DNA from: Kryptolebias marmoratus
Taxonomy: Eukaryota > Chordata > Actinopteri > Cyprinodontiformes > Rivulidae
Direction of reading: 5' to 3'
DNA length: 64,000 nt
Assembly: GCF_001649575.2 (NCBI RefSeq)
Contig: NC_051452.1
Location: 9,561,585 to 9,625,584, forward strand
Shown here: positions 23,369 to 33,538 of the stretch, in pieces
Position numbering within the stretch: the stretch's first letter is position 1
Layout: each line of letters starts with the position of its first letter
Made by a program: the position numbers and the translations under genes
The notes under the pieces: model-generated
What the model saw: the letters and a program-made list of their open reading frames with translations, nothing else
What the model was told of the DNA's origin: nothing
Databases searched by the model: none

Positions 23369-23769
23369 TAGATAATTATCTTGAAGATCAGATTTAATTT
23401 GATGCCCGTTTTCACACTCCCACCCTAAAACAGCACCTTTTTAAAATAATTAACCACACAAAGCTTAAAGTTTTGGGGGAAAAAAGGCTGAAATTTTCCT
23501 TACAACTCCAGTTTCACTTTATCTCGGTTAGCTAAAGCTTTATAAAACAGACCCACTTTGAACGGTTTAAGATCATGTTTGTGTTTTTGTGTGAATCCTT
23601 TGCTGTGTTTAGGGAAAACCACCAAAATGACTGTTGTGACTGAATTTTTGTTAAACACTGTCCGGCACAAGGGTCTTAACGGCTCCTGTTCAACATGCTG
23701 GAGTAGACCTTATTAGCTTTAGCAAATGACTTTATAAAACAAGTGTCATTTGTCTTCCACACAGAGAAG

Positions 23770-23905
23770 GTTTTAATAAAGGCTGTCCGCTGCTCCCAGC
23801 CGGGCTCAGCCGTGACGTGGCGCTGAGGGATCTGCTATCTGATTGGCTGTTTGCCAGCAGCGCAGGGCGGAAGGGCGGGCTGAGAGCACTCCAGATGGTT
23901 GTGAT
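23770..23905. promoter_or_regulatory. Promoter-like GC-rich patch
   Basis: Within about 70 bases there is a CRE-like GTGACGTGG at 23812-23820 and an inverted CCAAT box (GATTGG, 23841-23846). Two GC boxes follow, GGGCGG at 23865-23870 and GGGCGGG at 23873-23879. The surrounding DNA is AT-rich. The spacing of CCAAT and Sp1-type sites fits a vertebrate core promoter, but no TATA box, initiator or downstream exon can be named, so the direction is unknown. It could be an unannotated first exon, a lncRNA promoter, an enhancer or chance. Confidence 0.35.
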
Positions 23906-24096
23906 TTATGAACCTCTCTGAACGGCCCGACTAATGAACACTACACAACATGTGTTTGGGATGGAGGGACCGTGTTGAGCCATCACTCTGTCATTGAAAA
24001 GAGGGATCCTGGACGTTGTATCATAACCACTAATGGATGGTGAAAGCACTGTACATGCTGGGTTGTTATCCATCTTGTATTGTGATGCAGACAAAA

Positions 24097-24195
24097 ATTA
24101 AAGGCCTAGCATTCCATGAAGGAACGCATTTCCCCCACTGTCTTTTATGCCCGAGTTTTAGACTAAGATCATTACGATAAGTGACATAGGTACTG
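24097..24195 (+). repeat. Family A foldback repeat, copy 10 (left-end fragment)
   Basis: It begins 'taaaggcctagcattccatg' and continues 'aaggaacgcatttccc', 'tgtcttttatgcccgagtt' and 'agactaagatcat'. The rest is missing. Confidence 0.8.
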
Positions 24196-24599
24196 CGTTG
24201 CATTTCTGGTTGAACACACGTGGATGCTGCCTGCAAACTGTAATCAGTCGTATGAATTGTTCTATTTAGCAGCAAACCGCTGCGATGATTGTTTCAAATT
24301 AGTGGTTGTGGATGTAGTGAAACATTTGTCACTTTATAAGCTTGAATTACAAATGTATGAAATATTCATGTGTGCAGATGCGTGCATATTCAGGTCAACA
24401 CCTGTAGTTCGCACTTTAAAATGGCTTTTTTTCTGCTCACAAAGACTCATTTGTGGCCAGTTTTCCGGAGCTCAGTTTAAACTTTGAATCTTCAATGTTG
24501 AGGCCAGTTTTATTTCTACAGCATGTTTGAAAACAAGTTTGACCAATCAGCTCACTCTGTTGAAGCCACGAGTAGAAATAAGAACTGATTGTTGAGGTC

Positions 24600-24890
24600 T
24601 AGAGATTTTGTTTTTCTGTTAGTAAAATATCTCATGAAACACTGTATGGATTGTAGTGAAACTCTGAGTAATCATTGGATGTACATCTACAACTGATTAA
24701 ATTTTGGAATCAGTCAAATTCATGATGTCCACCAGAGCCAATCAGCCTTAGCCAACACAAAAGTGGCTAGAACTCAATCGGTTTTACAGATATGGAGGTA
24801 GAATTTGGTGTGGTAGTAGCTGAGAGTCATCCCCAACACACAGTCAGAGAGACAACAGATCATAACAATATTTTCAAGGTTTGACCAAAG
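24600..24890 (-). repeat. Family A foldback repeat, copy 11 (minus)
   Basis: The plus strand reads 'gttagtaaaatatctcatga', 'gtaatcattggatgtacatc', 'gatgtccaccagagccaatc' and 'gtgtggtagtagctgagagt'. It then reads 'catccccaacacacag' and 'tttcaaggtttgaccaaa'. This is most of the family in reverse orientation without either hairpin. Confidence 0.85.
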
Positions 24891-25249
24891 CGGCCGTACC
24901 TTTTCTCATCTGCTTGCTCAGACTCAGTTTTGGTATGTATGAGTTGTTTTATGTGTTTTTGTAGCTGAGCTTTACATTTTGCAAACGAGGGCTATCTGTT
25001 GGCCTGCACCCATCCGTGCACACGATTTAATGTCATTTATCCTCCCTTGGCTTTTTGTTTGTTCTCATTTTATCCATATGATCCACAAACCAAACAACAA
25101 CGAGGATGGGGGCGAAATTTGTCAAAGCGGATAGATTAGTGACAGTTCATCTGGATTCAACTTTCAAAGGAGAGACTTACAGCAGCACAAAAACAATAAC
25201 AACAACAAAAAAAGAGACAAATTCAGCCACAAGCAAATATTCTCCCCTT

Positions 25250-25612
25250 CTCTGTTCTCTGGGGAAATCACTGCGGGGACAGCAGAGGAGAGATGTTGTT
25301 TTCTTTTTGCTCAAGTGCTGCGTTCCTCCTGCTTTCTCTCCCTCTTCTGTCCACCTGTGCCCTCCTCAGCAGCACAGTAATAATCTGCCCATCTGTCGTA
25401 ATCAAACTTTTCCATCCTCCTCCTCTTCTTCTTGACTTCCTTCTTTTTAACATTGCACCTCCCTCTCCTCTTTGCAATTTCTTTGTCTTATTTTTTTGTC
25501 TTTTCACCTCTCCTTGTTCCGTCACCCCTCCCACCTCCCTCATTATCTCCCACCCTCCTCTGCCTCATCTTCCCCTCTCTGATTCTCATCTCGGTTTCCT
25601 CCCGTACTGCAG
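25250..25612 (+). other. Long pyrimidine-rich tract ending in a possible splice acceptor
   Basis: The plus strand is overwhelmingly C and T for about 300 bases. It closes with 'ggtttcctcccgtactgcag' at 25593-25612, a textbook-looking polypyrimidine tract plus CAG. The 242-codon frame through it (25293-26021) is low-complexity and crosses the N run, so I do not call it a gene. The tract may instead be a CT-rich low-complexity region. Confidence 0.3.
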
Positions 25613-25766
25613 GGCCAGACTCCCCCCCCACCACTGGCTATTATCGATCAGCCTAATCGGAGGCGTTACAATGCAATTCCACCTGTCCTCTCCACTTCAT
25701 AGCTCCGCGTGCCATTCGATATCGTTTAGACGCTCCAATGCAGATGTGGCTGAGTTGGTTGTCGTG
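25613..25766 (+). other. Complex-sequence block before the gap, exon or conserved element not decided
   Basis: After the putative acceptor the sequence becomes complex and balanced in base composition, with several CpGs. It includes 'attatcgatcagcctaatcg' and 'cattcgatatcgtttagacg'. It resembles neither the neighbouring AT-rich DNA nor any repeat I know. It stops at the N run, so a donor site or open frame cannot be assessed. Confidence 0.2.
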
Positions 25767-25852
25767 NNNNNNNNNNNNNNNNNNNNNNNNNNNNNNNNNN
25801 NNNNNNNNNNNNNNNNNNNNNNNNNNNNNNNNNNNNNNNNNNNNNNNNNNNN
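25767..25852. other. Assembly gap (86 N)
   Basis: The run of N ends directly at a 15-base G homopolymer. Confidence 0.98.
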
Positions 25853-25867
25853 GGGGGGGGGGGGGGG
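25853..25867. repeat. Poly-G run (15 G)
   Basis: Fifteen G bases follow the gap. Sequencing often fails at such runs, which probably explains the missing bases. Confidence 0.95.
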
Positions 25868-26590
25868 TGACAGCGCTAATGATGAGCTTCTGCCTTCTCG
25901 TTTGCTCAGTCTTTTCTTTGCTGCCTGTCAAAACCAAATCCCTTTCTCTTTTGATTTGTTCGTAATTTCCTCCCATTGTCTGCCTTTCTCTCCTGTCTTT
26001 GTTTTTCGTATTTACCTCTGAGTCAGTGTATCCACTCCTGATCCACTTTTACTTTCTTCTCTCTCCTTCCAAATATTTCCCGTCTCATTGTGGCTGAGAG
26101 GGTGGATTTTGAGCATTCAGGATCATGTATTGATATTTAAATAATTCTTCCCCGGCTGATAAAAAGGACCATTGTCTCTCGTTTGCAGTGTTCTTTCTTT
26201 ACATTTTGCATGCATGAAATGAATCACAGGCTGGAAAATCCAGACACCGAGAAGTGTTTCTCCTCTTCCATGTACCCTTGAGCAAGACTTTTAATCCCTA
26301 GATTTAATCCCCAGTTTTGCTCTCTGCCCAACAGTAGATTAGCTGTATTTTGGACTGCTTTTTGGCTTTTATTTCCATTTGATACATTTGTAGTACCAGC
26401 CAAGTTTGCATAACTTTTGAGTAGTTAAATATAAAGAATGTTGGATCATTTTTTTGATTCAGAGGTGCTACAATAAATTAAAAAAAATACAATAAATAGG
26501 CTTATTTTATTTATTTTAAAGTGACCAGAACCTAGCTTGACTTGTAATTAAGAGAACTGGTTTTTTGTAGTACCAAAACAGTGTTAAAAA
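25868..26590. other. Non-coding stretch, nothing recognised
   Basis: A further pyrimidine-rich segment runs to about 26080. No gene or repeat was named. Confidence 0.4.
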
Positions 26591-26591
26591 G

Positions 26592-26715
26592 AAGGGGTGC
26601 AATGGTACAAAACTCTTCTATGTACAAAACCATGGTTTGGTACATACCTTAGTTTGAAGTCGCAATTTGGTACGATTTCATTAAGGAAAACAAATGTAGA
26701 TAGGTACATATACAC
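26592..26715. mobile_element. Terminal fragment of a 'ggtgcaa(c/t)ggtac' DNA transposon
   Basis: It reads 'aggggtgcaatggtacaaaa', 'aaaccatggtttggtacata' and 'gtcgcaatttggtacgattt'. The three spaced 'GGTAC' blocks match my memory of the terminal region of a widespread fish DNA transposon, probably hAT. Only this end is visible. It sits directly upstream of the LINE-like tail. Confidence 0.55.
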
Positions 26716-26859
26716 GTGTAGTAGGTATGTATGATTATGTTGCAGAGACATTTAGGTGTATAGCAGAAGCGTTGGATATATTTTGGATTTGGCAGATTTA
26801 ATGAACAATTTTGTTTTGTTCAATCAGAAATTAGGAAAAAAAAGGATGCAAGTTATATT

Positions 26860-27101
26860 TCTTTGAAAGAAATCAGAACTGTTTTTATTGGTCTTCAGTA
26901 ATATTCTAATTTTCTGATATGATGAATTTGAGATTTTCATTTGTTGTCATTTGTAATCATCAAAATTAAACGAAATAAACATTTGAAATATGAGTTTGTA
27001 TGTAATGTATGAATATAATATACAAGTTTCACTTTTTAAATGGAATTACTGAAATCAATCTACTTTTTCATGATATTCTAATTTTATGACCAGCACCTGT
27101 A
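26860..27101 (+). repeat. 3' end of a probable LINE
   Basis: The segment includes 'tattctaattttctgatatg', 'gagattttcatttgttgtca' and 'aatcatcaaaattaaacgaa'. It then includes the 101 bases identical to 1-101, and terminates at CCAGCACCTGTA. The fixed end shared by two copies in unrelated flanks supports retrotransposition. The 5' limit is not defined. Confidence 0.6.
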
Positions 27102-28549
27102 GTTGGGACTTAAAGCCCTTAAAGCTGCTTTTCTGTGTTGACCATCTTCCAAGCCTTTCATCGCCACTTTTGATTCCATCCTTATACGTTTTCTTCCTTG
27201 AGGCTTAGAGTTTTAAACAGAATTTGTCCCTTCTTTTGATATTTCTGTGTATTTTTGAATGTTTTCAAAAGTGCTTGAATTGAAGAAATAAAATAGGAGC
27301 CAATATCTTACTTTTACCATCCACAGCTGTCCTATTTTTTTGTTGTTGTAACAAAACCTTCTTGTAACTCAAATAGTAGAGGGGGAATAACTGAAATTTA
27401 TTCTTTTTTTTGACAGTTTATAATAAATCAGACATGAACATAGGTTCATATGACATGTTTCCATCTTGGTGTCTGCTTCAGTCAGCTCCATCATTGGTGT
27501 AAATAACATGAAAGCTTTACCCTAAATAAAAGCAAGGAAACAGAATCTTCAGTCGTGCAGAAAGAACCTGGTTTGATGCTGCATTTTTAATGTTCAGCAG
27601 CTTAAAGTGCAAATTAAAAAAAGCAACAATAGACAGTGTGTGAATATTATGTTCAACTGGATGGGAAAAGGCAAAGATCTTATTCAACTGCAATATTTCT
27701 GCCACTAAATGTCAGACACACATTTATCTCTGTTTACTTGACTGAGACTTCTGTAGATGATCACACTATTCCTTTAGCTCCTGATTGCGCCATCTGTGCT
27801 GTCTTTAGGTGTTGAATCTTAGGAGAGATGGAGAATTTTCTCACAGATTGTGTGACTTCTTCACTAAATCCAACAGATTACAATATCAGCCTCTGTTGGT
27901 GCGGGGGGAAGACACTTATACATGTGCAACGAGGAGACAAATACTATTGATATACCTTTTGTGGTAAACACAAGAAAACTTTCTCTCGCAACAGATTGCA
28001 TTGTTACATATCAGATAATCTCTGTATCGCCAACAGCAGATTTATCTGCGAGTGATTGTTGCAGATTTCAGATCTGTAAATAAGCTCTTTGAATGCCAAT
28101 ACTTCTGGGAGTCTTCTGCCAACTGTTGGAGAAGTCGGCTGTCAGCGTTGGTTCCAGTTGTACTGACGGCACGTCTCCAATGTCGTTAAGAGAAAAAACA
28201 AACGAGCAAACAAAAAGCAAAGTTAAAGAGGCCATGTGATATAGTTTGTTATAGATTTTATCATCTTAAAAGGTCTGCAAACTTGGAAAAAACTAAAACA
28301 GCAGATTTTAAAAAAAGATGTTCTGTTGGTTTATGAACTTGTGATTGGAAACCTTGAGTTTAGCGTTTGAAAAACCCTGTTTTTGTTCTCTTTATATGAA
28401 AAAAAACCCATATTTGGACAAAAAGGTTTCAATTTGGAAGTTGTACTGAAAGCCACACTGAATTCAAAAGTTTGGTAAGTACTATTTAAAAGTCTTGAAT
28501 TGCCCCAAATCAATTCAAACTCTGTTTCCAAACATCAAATTTTCTCCTA
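27102..28549. other. Non-coding stretch, nothing recognised
   Basis: No gene or repeat was supported. Minus-strand frames at 27517-27705 and 28331-28531 have no domain. Confidence 0.4.
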
Positions 28550-28840
28550 ATCCTTTTAAAGTCATCTTGATTTCTAGTTTTCCATACATTCTTTGGATAC
28601 TGTTGCTGCTTTTTTTTCTGTCCAGTCCTTGACCATAACAGCATATTGTGCAAATCGTGCTGAGGAAAATAAAAAGCCTTTTTATGCTTGAATGATGCAT
28701 AAATCAGAGTTGAGTGACCTAATAGGACAAAATAAACATTCTTGAAGTGCTCAGATACTGGACTGAAAAATTATTGAATAGCAGTAAAAGCAAAAATTCA
28801 AAAGACATTCAGAAAGCCTGAACTTGGAGTTCTTTTCTTT
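28550..28840 (+). mobile_element. Family B foldback MITE, copy 2 (shortened)
   Basis: The left arm ends 'tctgtccagtccttgacc' near 28617-28634. The right arm contains 'gatactggactgaaaaatta' and 'cagaaagcctgaacttgg' near 28753-28828. The internal 'gcttgaatgatgcataaatc' block matches the other copies, but most of the interior is deleted. Confidence 0.65.
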
Positions 28841-29058
28841 GACAGTAAATGCTGCTTCTTGTTTTATTTTATTTATCTATTTATCTTCTTTCGTCCGTAG
28901 GCATTGCTGCGTTTTGTACAGAGCTAGTTTAGATCAGAGGAGCTTGGCTTCTTATAAGAAAGCTATGAACATGCAGAACAGTTCAGAGGAAATTGCACTG
29001 AGAATTTATTTTTTTAAACGTCAAATTATTTAAAGCTTGACTGAAAGAACCCAAAACT

Positions 29059-29099
29059 AATTATTGCCTGCCACCAAAAGGTGAAAGTCGGGTAATAAT
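29059..29099. repeat. Solo family A right terminus (hairpin)
   Basis: 'ttattgcctgccaccaaaag' is followed by 'gtgaaagtcgggtaataat'. The arms TTATTGCCTG and CGGGTAATAA pair imperfectly. This is the same kind of end found at the right of family A copies 1, 4 and 6, here without an attached core. Confidence 0.55.
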
Positions 29100-29930
29100 G
29101 TCAGACTAACATTGTACTATATATCAAAATAAACTATAGACCCAAGCAACAACTGAACAAACAATTCAGACTAGAAACTCTGTTCAGGCATGGGATTTCC
29201 TCCTGAAATCTCCAGGAGTCCTGTCTGGAAGATTGAGTCCTCTCAGTTTAGAGGTGTGGCAGCTCTCGATGAGCCTCACTCTGAGTCTAATTCATCTGAA
29301 TGCCTCTGAGAAGGCCTTGTCTGCTCAAATCAAAGCATGCATGGTCTCTTGTTGTCCAACTGCCTCTGGTGATTAGTCTGGCTCGCTTAGTTTCACCGAT
29401 TTATAACAACCGGTTGAATCCTTGGTACAGTTCGGCACTGCTGCACCGTCTTGTTACAGCAGGTCATGAATTTTAGGGTTCATTCCTGAGGACATTAACC
29501 GGAGGACGTTTGTCCTAAGTAGGTTAAAGACCTACTGACTGTATCAGGAACAACTTTATTCTGGATATACAGAAACGGTCTACAAAGAGAAGATGTCACA
29601 CACGTCAAATAGAAATAACAGAGAATACCTTCAGTATATTTTCCCTCATGCATTCGTTTTCTTTTAAACTGTCAGGATCTGACATAAATTATTCAACTTT
29701 AAATCCAACTGCTTTGTTCTTATATTATTTCTAAGGAATTCCCTTTCAAAACTTCCATATTTTAACTTGAACTCTTCCTTAAAGTCTTGTCTTCAGCTCT
29801 TTGATTTCACACTCTTTCCGTCCTACTTTTCTTCTTCCTCTTCCTCTCAGCAGGCAGGCAGCCATGGTGCGGCAGATGGAAACCTGGTGTTTTTGTTTTA
29901 ATCATTTGATCTATTTTCAGAATTCTAAAC
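29100..29930. other. Non-coding stretch, nothing recognised
   Basis: No gene or repeat was supported. Confidence 0.4.
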
Positions 29931-29939
29931 CTAAATTGA

Positions 29940-30350
29940 CTGGTTCGTGTCTCGGTGACTTGGTGCACTGAAAAAAGTGAAGCCGGTCTTCGAGGGATTC
30001 CTCACTGTGCGCTCATGCCCCGTTACAAGTGTGTCCTCCTTCACACTTAGACTTTAACACACTGTGACACTGTTGCTGCTCGGTATAACTGTCTTCTACT
30101 GGTGTTGACCACTCTGCTATTCCCCCGGAGCGAAGTGGGGTTCGGTATCTTGCTCAAGGGCACCTCTGTGAAGGATGTAAAGGGAGTGGAAAGGCTTTTT
30201 CACTCAATTTCCTCATACAGATTTGCTCGGCTCGTCTGGGACTGAAAGAAGGCGACCTTGGCAGAACAAGCTCACTGTTGAACCTCCAGGCCAGTGTCCC
30301 TCTGGTCCTACTGTCCCCAGACTGAGACTGCGAGGTTCATAGGAAGGACA
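29940..30350 (+). repeat. Possible degraded fish repeat ('tcttgctcaagggcacctc')
   Basis: The block 'ttcggtatcttgctcaaggg' then 'cacctctg' near 30141-30169, followed by 'gcgaccttggcag' further on, resembles a repeat I recall from many fish genomes. The limits are approximate and the class is unknown. Confidence 0.35.
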
Positions 30351-31669
30351 TGCAGGATGTGTGGAGAAATGTGTGGATGTGGGCTCTCTGAGTGTTGGGG
30401 TTGAAGGTAAAAGTGGTCGTTTATGTATATTCCTTTATTCTCCCACTCCTACACTGTGAACCTCAAGAGCAGAGCTTAATAAAATTACCATAACTCAAAA
30501 ATTCAGCAGAAGATGAAGTAACTCAGCTCCACAAATAAGCTGTACTCAAACTATAACTTGAACTGAAATGCTTTGAATTAAAGCAAATTTCTTATGTTAA
30601 GTTTTTTGATCTGACTCAACTTGCATACTCATATAAAGTTGCAGAAAGTTTTTGTTTTGTTGTATAAAAAGTACCAAGTCGTGCGCTAATAAATCTATAC
30701 ATCTGTGCAAATAATTTGGATGTTTCTGTGAGAGGACCTTGGTGTTATTTTTACTCCAAAAACAAAAAGAAACCCTGAAGAATTGGCAGTTACTGCTTAA
30801 AGTCGTCTCAACTTGAATGTAGGGATCGTGTGAATAGAAGAAAACTAAATAAACTTAATTGTTGTGCGAAGGTGAATAATAGTTTAAGATACTTTATATT
30901 ACTGAAATGACTCAGTGACATTAAGCACTCCTAATATGAATCACACAAGTACTTTTAAATAATAATAAAACAAAGCTGCTTTTACTAAGTTTAAAGGTTT
31001 ATATGTTCTTTCACAGTTTGAGTTAATAATTGAAATGATTTGAGGCAGCATGTTTCCTCAAACAGACTCAGTTGGTCCAACATTTTGGGTTTTACAGTGT
31101 ACAGGGTCCTGGATGCTAACACCTTTGGAAAAAAAACCAACATGTTTTTAAAACTAAAATCAGGTGGATAGAATAAAAGAATGACAACACTGTAGTAACT
31201 CAAGGTTATTAAAATCTGCAGCTTAGTATTTGGTGAAACACGTTACTGGGATTCAAATTGTAATATCCAGGTTGTGCATCCAGAGACAATTTAATGTTAG
31301 ATTGGTGTTTTACAGTTGAGCCATAAATTTTCATTGCCAATATCCAAGCAATGATTCATATTGTTATTTTTAACTTGTTTGCTTTTTTCAAAAACTTCTG
31401 GTACACTCCCTGCTGGAACAATCGCCTTCATTTCTATTTTTTGAGCTACCATTCTGTGACTGTGGCGTTCTGCTGTCTATTTCCGACATGCAAGTATTCC
31501 AGTTGAGGTCTGCCTTCAAAAGCTGTCACTATTCTGAAAAGTTACAGAATGTACAAGTATCTACAACTTAGTCAAAGTTTTTAAACCAGCCCTAATTTTT
31601 ATATATTTTTTTTATTCTTCCTGTCCAAGCAGCCAGACGTTTATGTAACCTTTTAATCTGATCTTGGTC
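30351..31669. other. Non-coding stretch, nothing recognised
   Basis: AT-rich sequence without recognisable genes or transposon ends. Confidence 0.4.
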
Positions 31670-32252
31670 TGGAGTTCTTCAGGCTTTCTAAAAGTCATTC
31701 AAAGGAAGTCGTTTTGGAAATTGGTCGCTTTTTCACTCATTTTCTGTTCAGTCCTTGAACCTGACCATGATCATCACAAGGAAAACGAACAAGTGGAGGA
31801 CAAAATAAATGTCTGGCCCTAAAAAAAACAAAACAAAAAAAGAAATAAAATAATCTCCAACTGAAGAACAGTAGTTTAAGTCATGTCATTATAGGAATCT
31901 TTCTTTTTAGGGTGCTGAAATCACATTTCCTTATATTTTGAATTTAAAATTTAACCTTAAAATGAGAACAAATGGAGTCCTTGTGACCCCATCAGATCTG
32001 GTAACAAAGTGCCTACTTATCCTGTTTGAAACTGTCTCTTTGCTATGTTGTCCATTACAGGTTGACACGGCAATGGTTCCTCCTCTTGAGTTTAGGAGTC
32101 TTCTTTCTGCCTGAATGATTCATCGGGCAGAGTTAAGTACCTTAAAAAACACAGAACCCATTTCTTTGGAAATGATCAGGACTAAAAATGAGTGAAAAAC
32201 AACCAAAGTTTAAAGGCAAACTTTGAAAGACCTTCAGATAAAATGAAGAATT
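31670..32252 (+). mobile_element. Family B foldback MITE, copy 3 (best copy)
   Basis: The left arm runs from 'ggagttcttcaggctttcta' (31671) through 'tcactcattttctgttcagt' and 'ccttgaacctgaccatg'. The right arm runs 'tgatcaggactaaaaatgag', 'ctttgaaagaccttcag', 'gaagaatt'. The arms are inverse over about 80 bases with mismatches. 'aacaagtggaggacaaaat' and 'tctgcctgaatgattcatcg' link it to copy 1. No transposase frame is present and the ends are too worn to read a target duplication. Confidence 0.75.
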
Positions 32253-32730
32253 ATTGCTCAAAACTACTTGTATATATTTCAAGAAAGTCTGGCTGTTTCA
32301 AAGTAAAATAAAATTAAAAAAAACTTATGCACTGTACACTGATAAGGACTGATCTTGTTCAGGCTGGGAACTAATGCAGAAGTTTCCTGATGTGTGATTA
32401 CCGAGGAGTTGAAATGAATTTGTAAGTGAATACGTTTCACACAAAACGAGAGATATCTGACTTTGCAGAAGGGAAAAGTTACTGCAGCTCAGTTGATGGG
32501 AAACATTTGAGTAATAAAAAGCAGAGTTGGCTTTACTTCTGAAACTCAATAGGTATATGTCCCATTCCTTCCTGCTGAAAAAAGTTTGAAAAAAAAGTGC
32601 TTTTGGTACAAGTCGAGCAGATACAAGCTGACACAGAAAATATGTTTGGGAAAAGGTTAAAGGAAAGGATGTGCTGTCTCTTAAAACTCGTTACTTTCTT
32701 CTTTTCACCTGTCTTTCCCCTTGTCATTCT
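32253..32730. other. Non-coding stretch, nothing recognised
   Basis: Minus-strand frames at 32325-32549 and 32533-32727 show no domain. Confidence 0.4.
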
Positions 32731-32769
32731 ACCTCCTTACTTCTCTTGTCTGTATATTTGATCCGTCCT

Positions 32770-33060
32770 CCTGCTGTTTCATCTCGCGGCTCCCACTGGA
32801 CCCCCTCCAGGTGGGGGATCACACACCTTTTTTCATCACAGCTGGCCTGTCCTCTGCTTTGGGCCTGCCAGGAGGCAGTTTGTAGGGGGCAGAGCCGTCC
32901 AGCTGCCAGAGCTGAGTCGCCCCCTACAGCCTCCATTCCTAATACGTACCCCCACCCCCCACCCCTCCCCTCCCCTCCCCTTAGCTGGAGTCTTCTGAGC
33001 GCGGCTCTGTTTGGTCTATCTGTAATAACAGCAGATGGGTGACGGGGGCGGATGCTCTGT
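32770..33060. promoter_or_regulatory. GC-rich segment with hairpin and C-rich quadruplex/i-motif tract
   Basis: The segment is much richer in G+C than its surroundings. A perfect 10-bp stem (TGTAGGGGGC at 32881-32890, GCCCCCTACA at 32919-32928) encloses 28 bases. A tract of C-runs separated by single A or T bases follows at 32949-32980, giving a strong quadruplex pattern on the minus strand. Overlapping frames (32671-33042 plus, 32724-32936 minus) lack domains. It could be an enhancer, a cryptic promoter or low-complexity sequence. Confidence 0.35.
32881..32928. repeat. Perfect 10-bp inverted repeat
   Basis: TGTAGGGGGC and GCCCCCTACA are exact inverses with a 28-base loop. No U-tract follows. 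Confidence 0.9.
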
Positions 33061-33538
33061 GATGCTATTTTCTTGTAGCTGTGTAGATGACATGAGCAAC
33101 ACAGGCGAGATCTCTCTTTTTGTCTTATTTTTGTTGCACCTCTTTCTCAGCGGAACAAGAGGCATAGAGGGGGAACCTGTAGGAGGAACGGCTCAGAGAC
33201 TTGACAGGAAGTGTGACTCTGACAGCAACGCTGCGCTTCAAGGCAGGCAGGTGAAACGGGTGAGAAAGTGTTCCCCTGCTGGTTGGCTGTGCAGTAACAC
33301 TGCAACTTCAGAGTCAGTGACACATTTGGCACCAGAACACCTCTCTCTCAGCAGAAACACACCCATTTGTGACCTGAGCTGAGTGAGTGTGTGTGTGTAG
33401 AGGAAGAAAGGGAAAGCTTGTGCAGCTTCTAAGCTGGCGAAGCTTAAAGCGATGAGTCGAATCGTGGCGCTGCGTCCTCAGTTTGACACGACACATTTTC
33501 CTATCTTATCTCTTGAGTGAAATAGTTTTAACCTTGTA
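33061..33538. other. Non-coding stretch, nothing recognised
   Basis: No gene or repeat was supported between the GC-rich segment and the first Tc1 element. Confidence 0.4.

Noticed and set aside
25293..26021. 242-codon frame, the longest in the window
   Set aside because: It crosses 86 N and a poly-G run and owes its openness to a CT-rich strand.
32919..32980. Rho-independent-type terminator
   Set aside because: The stem lacks a U tract and the window is vertebrate DNA, where such terminators are not expected.
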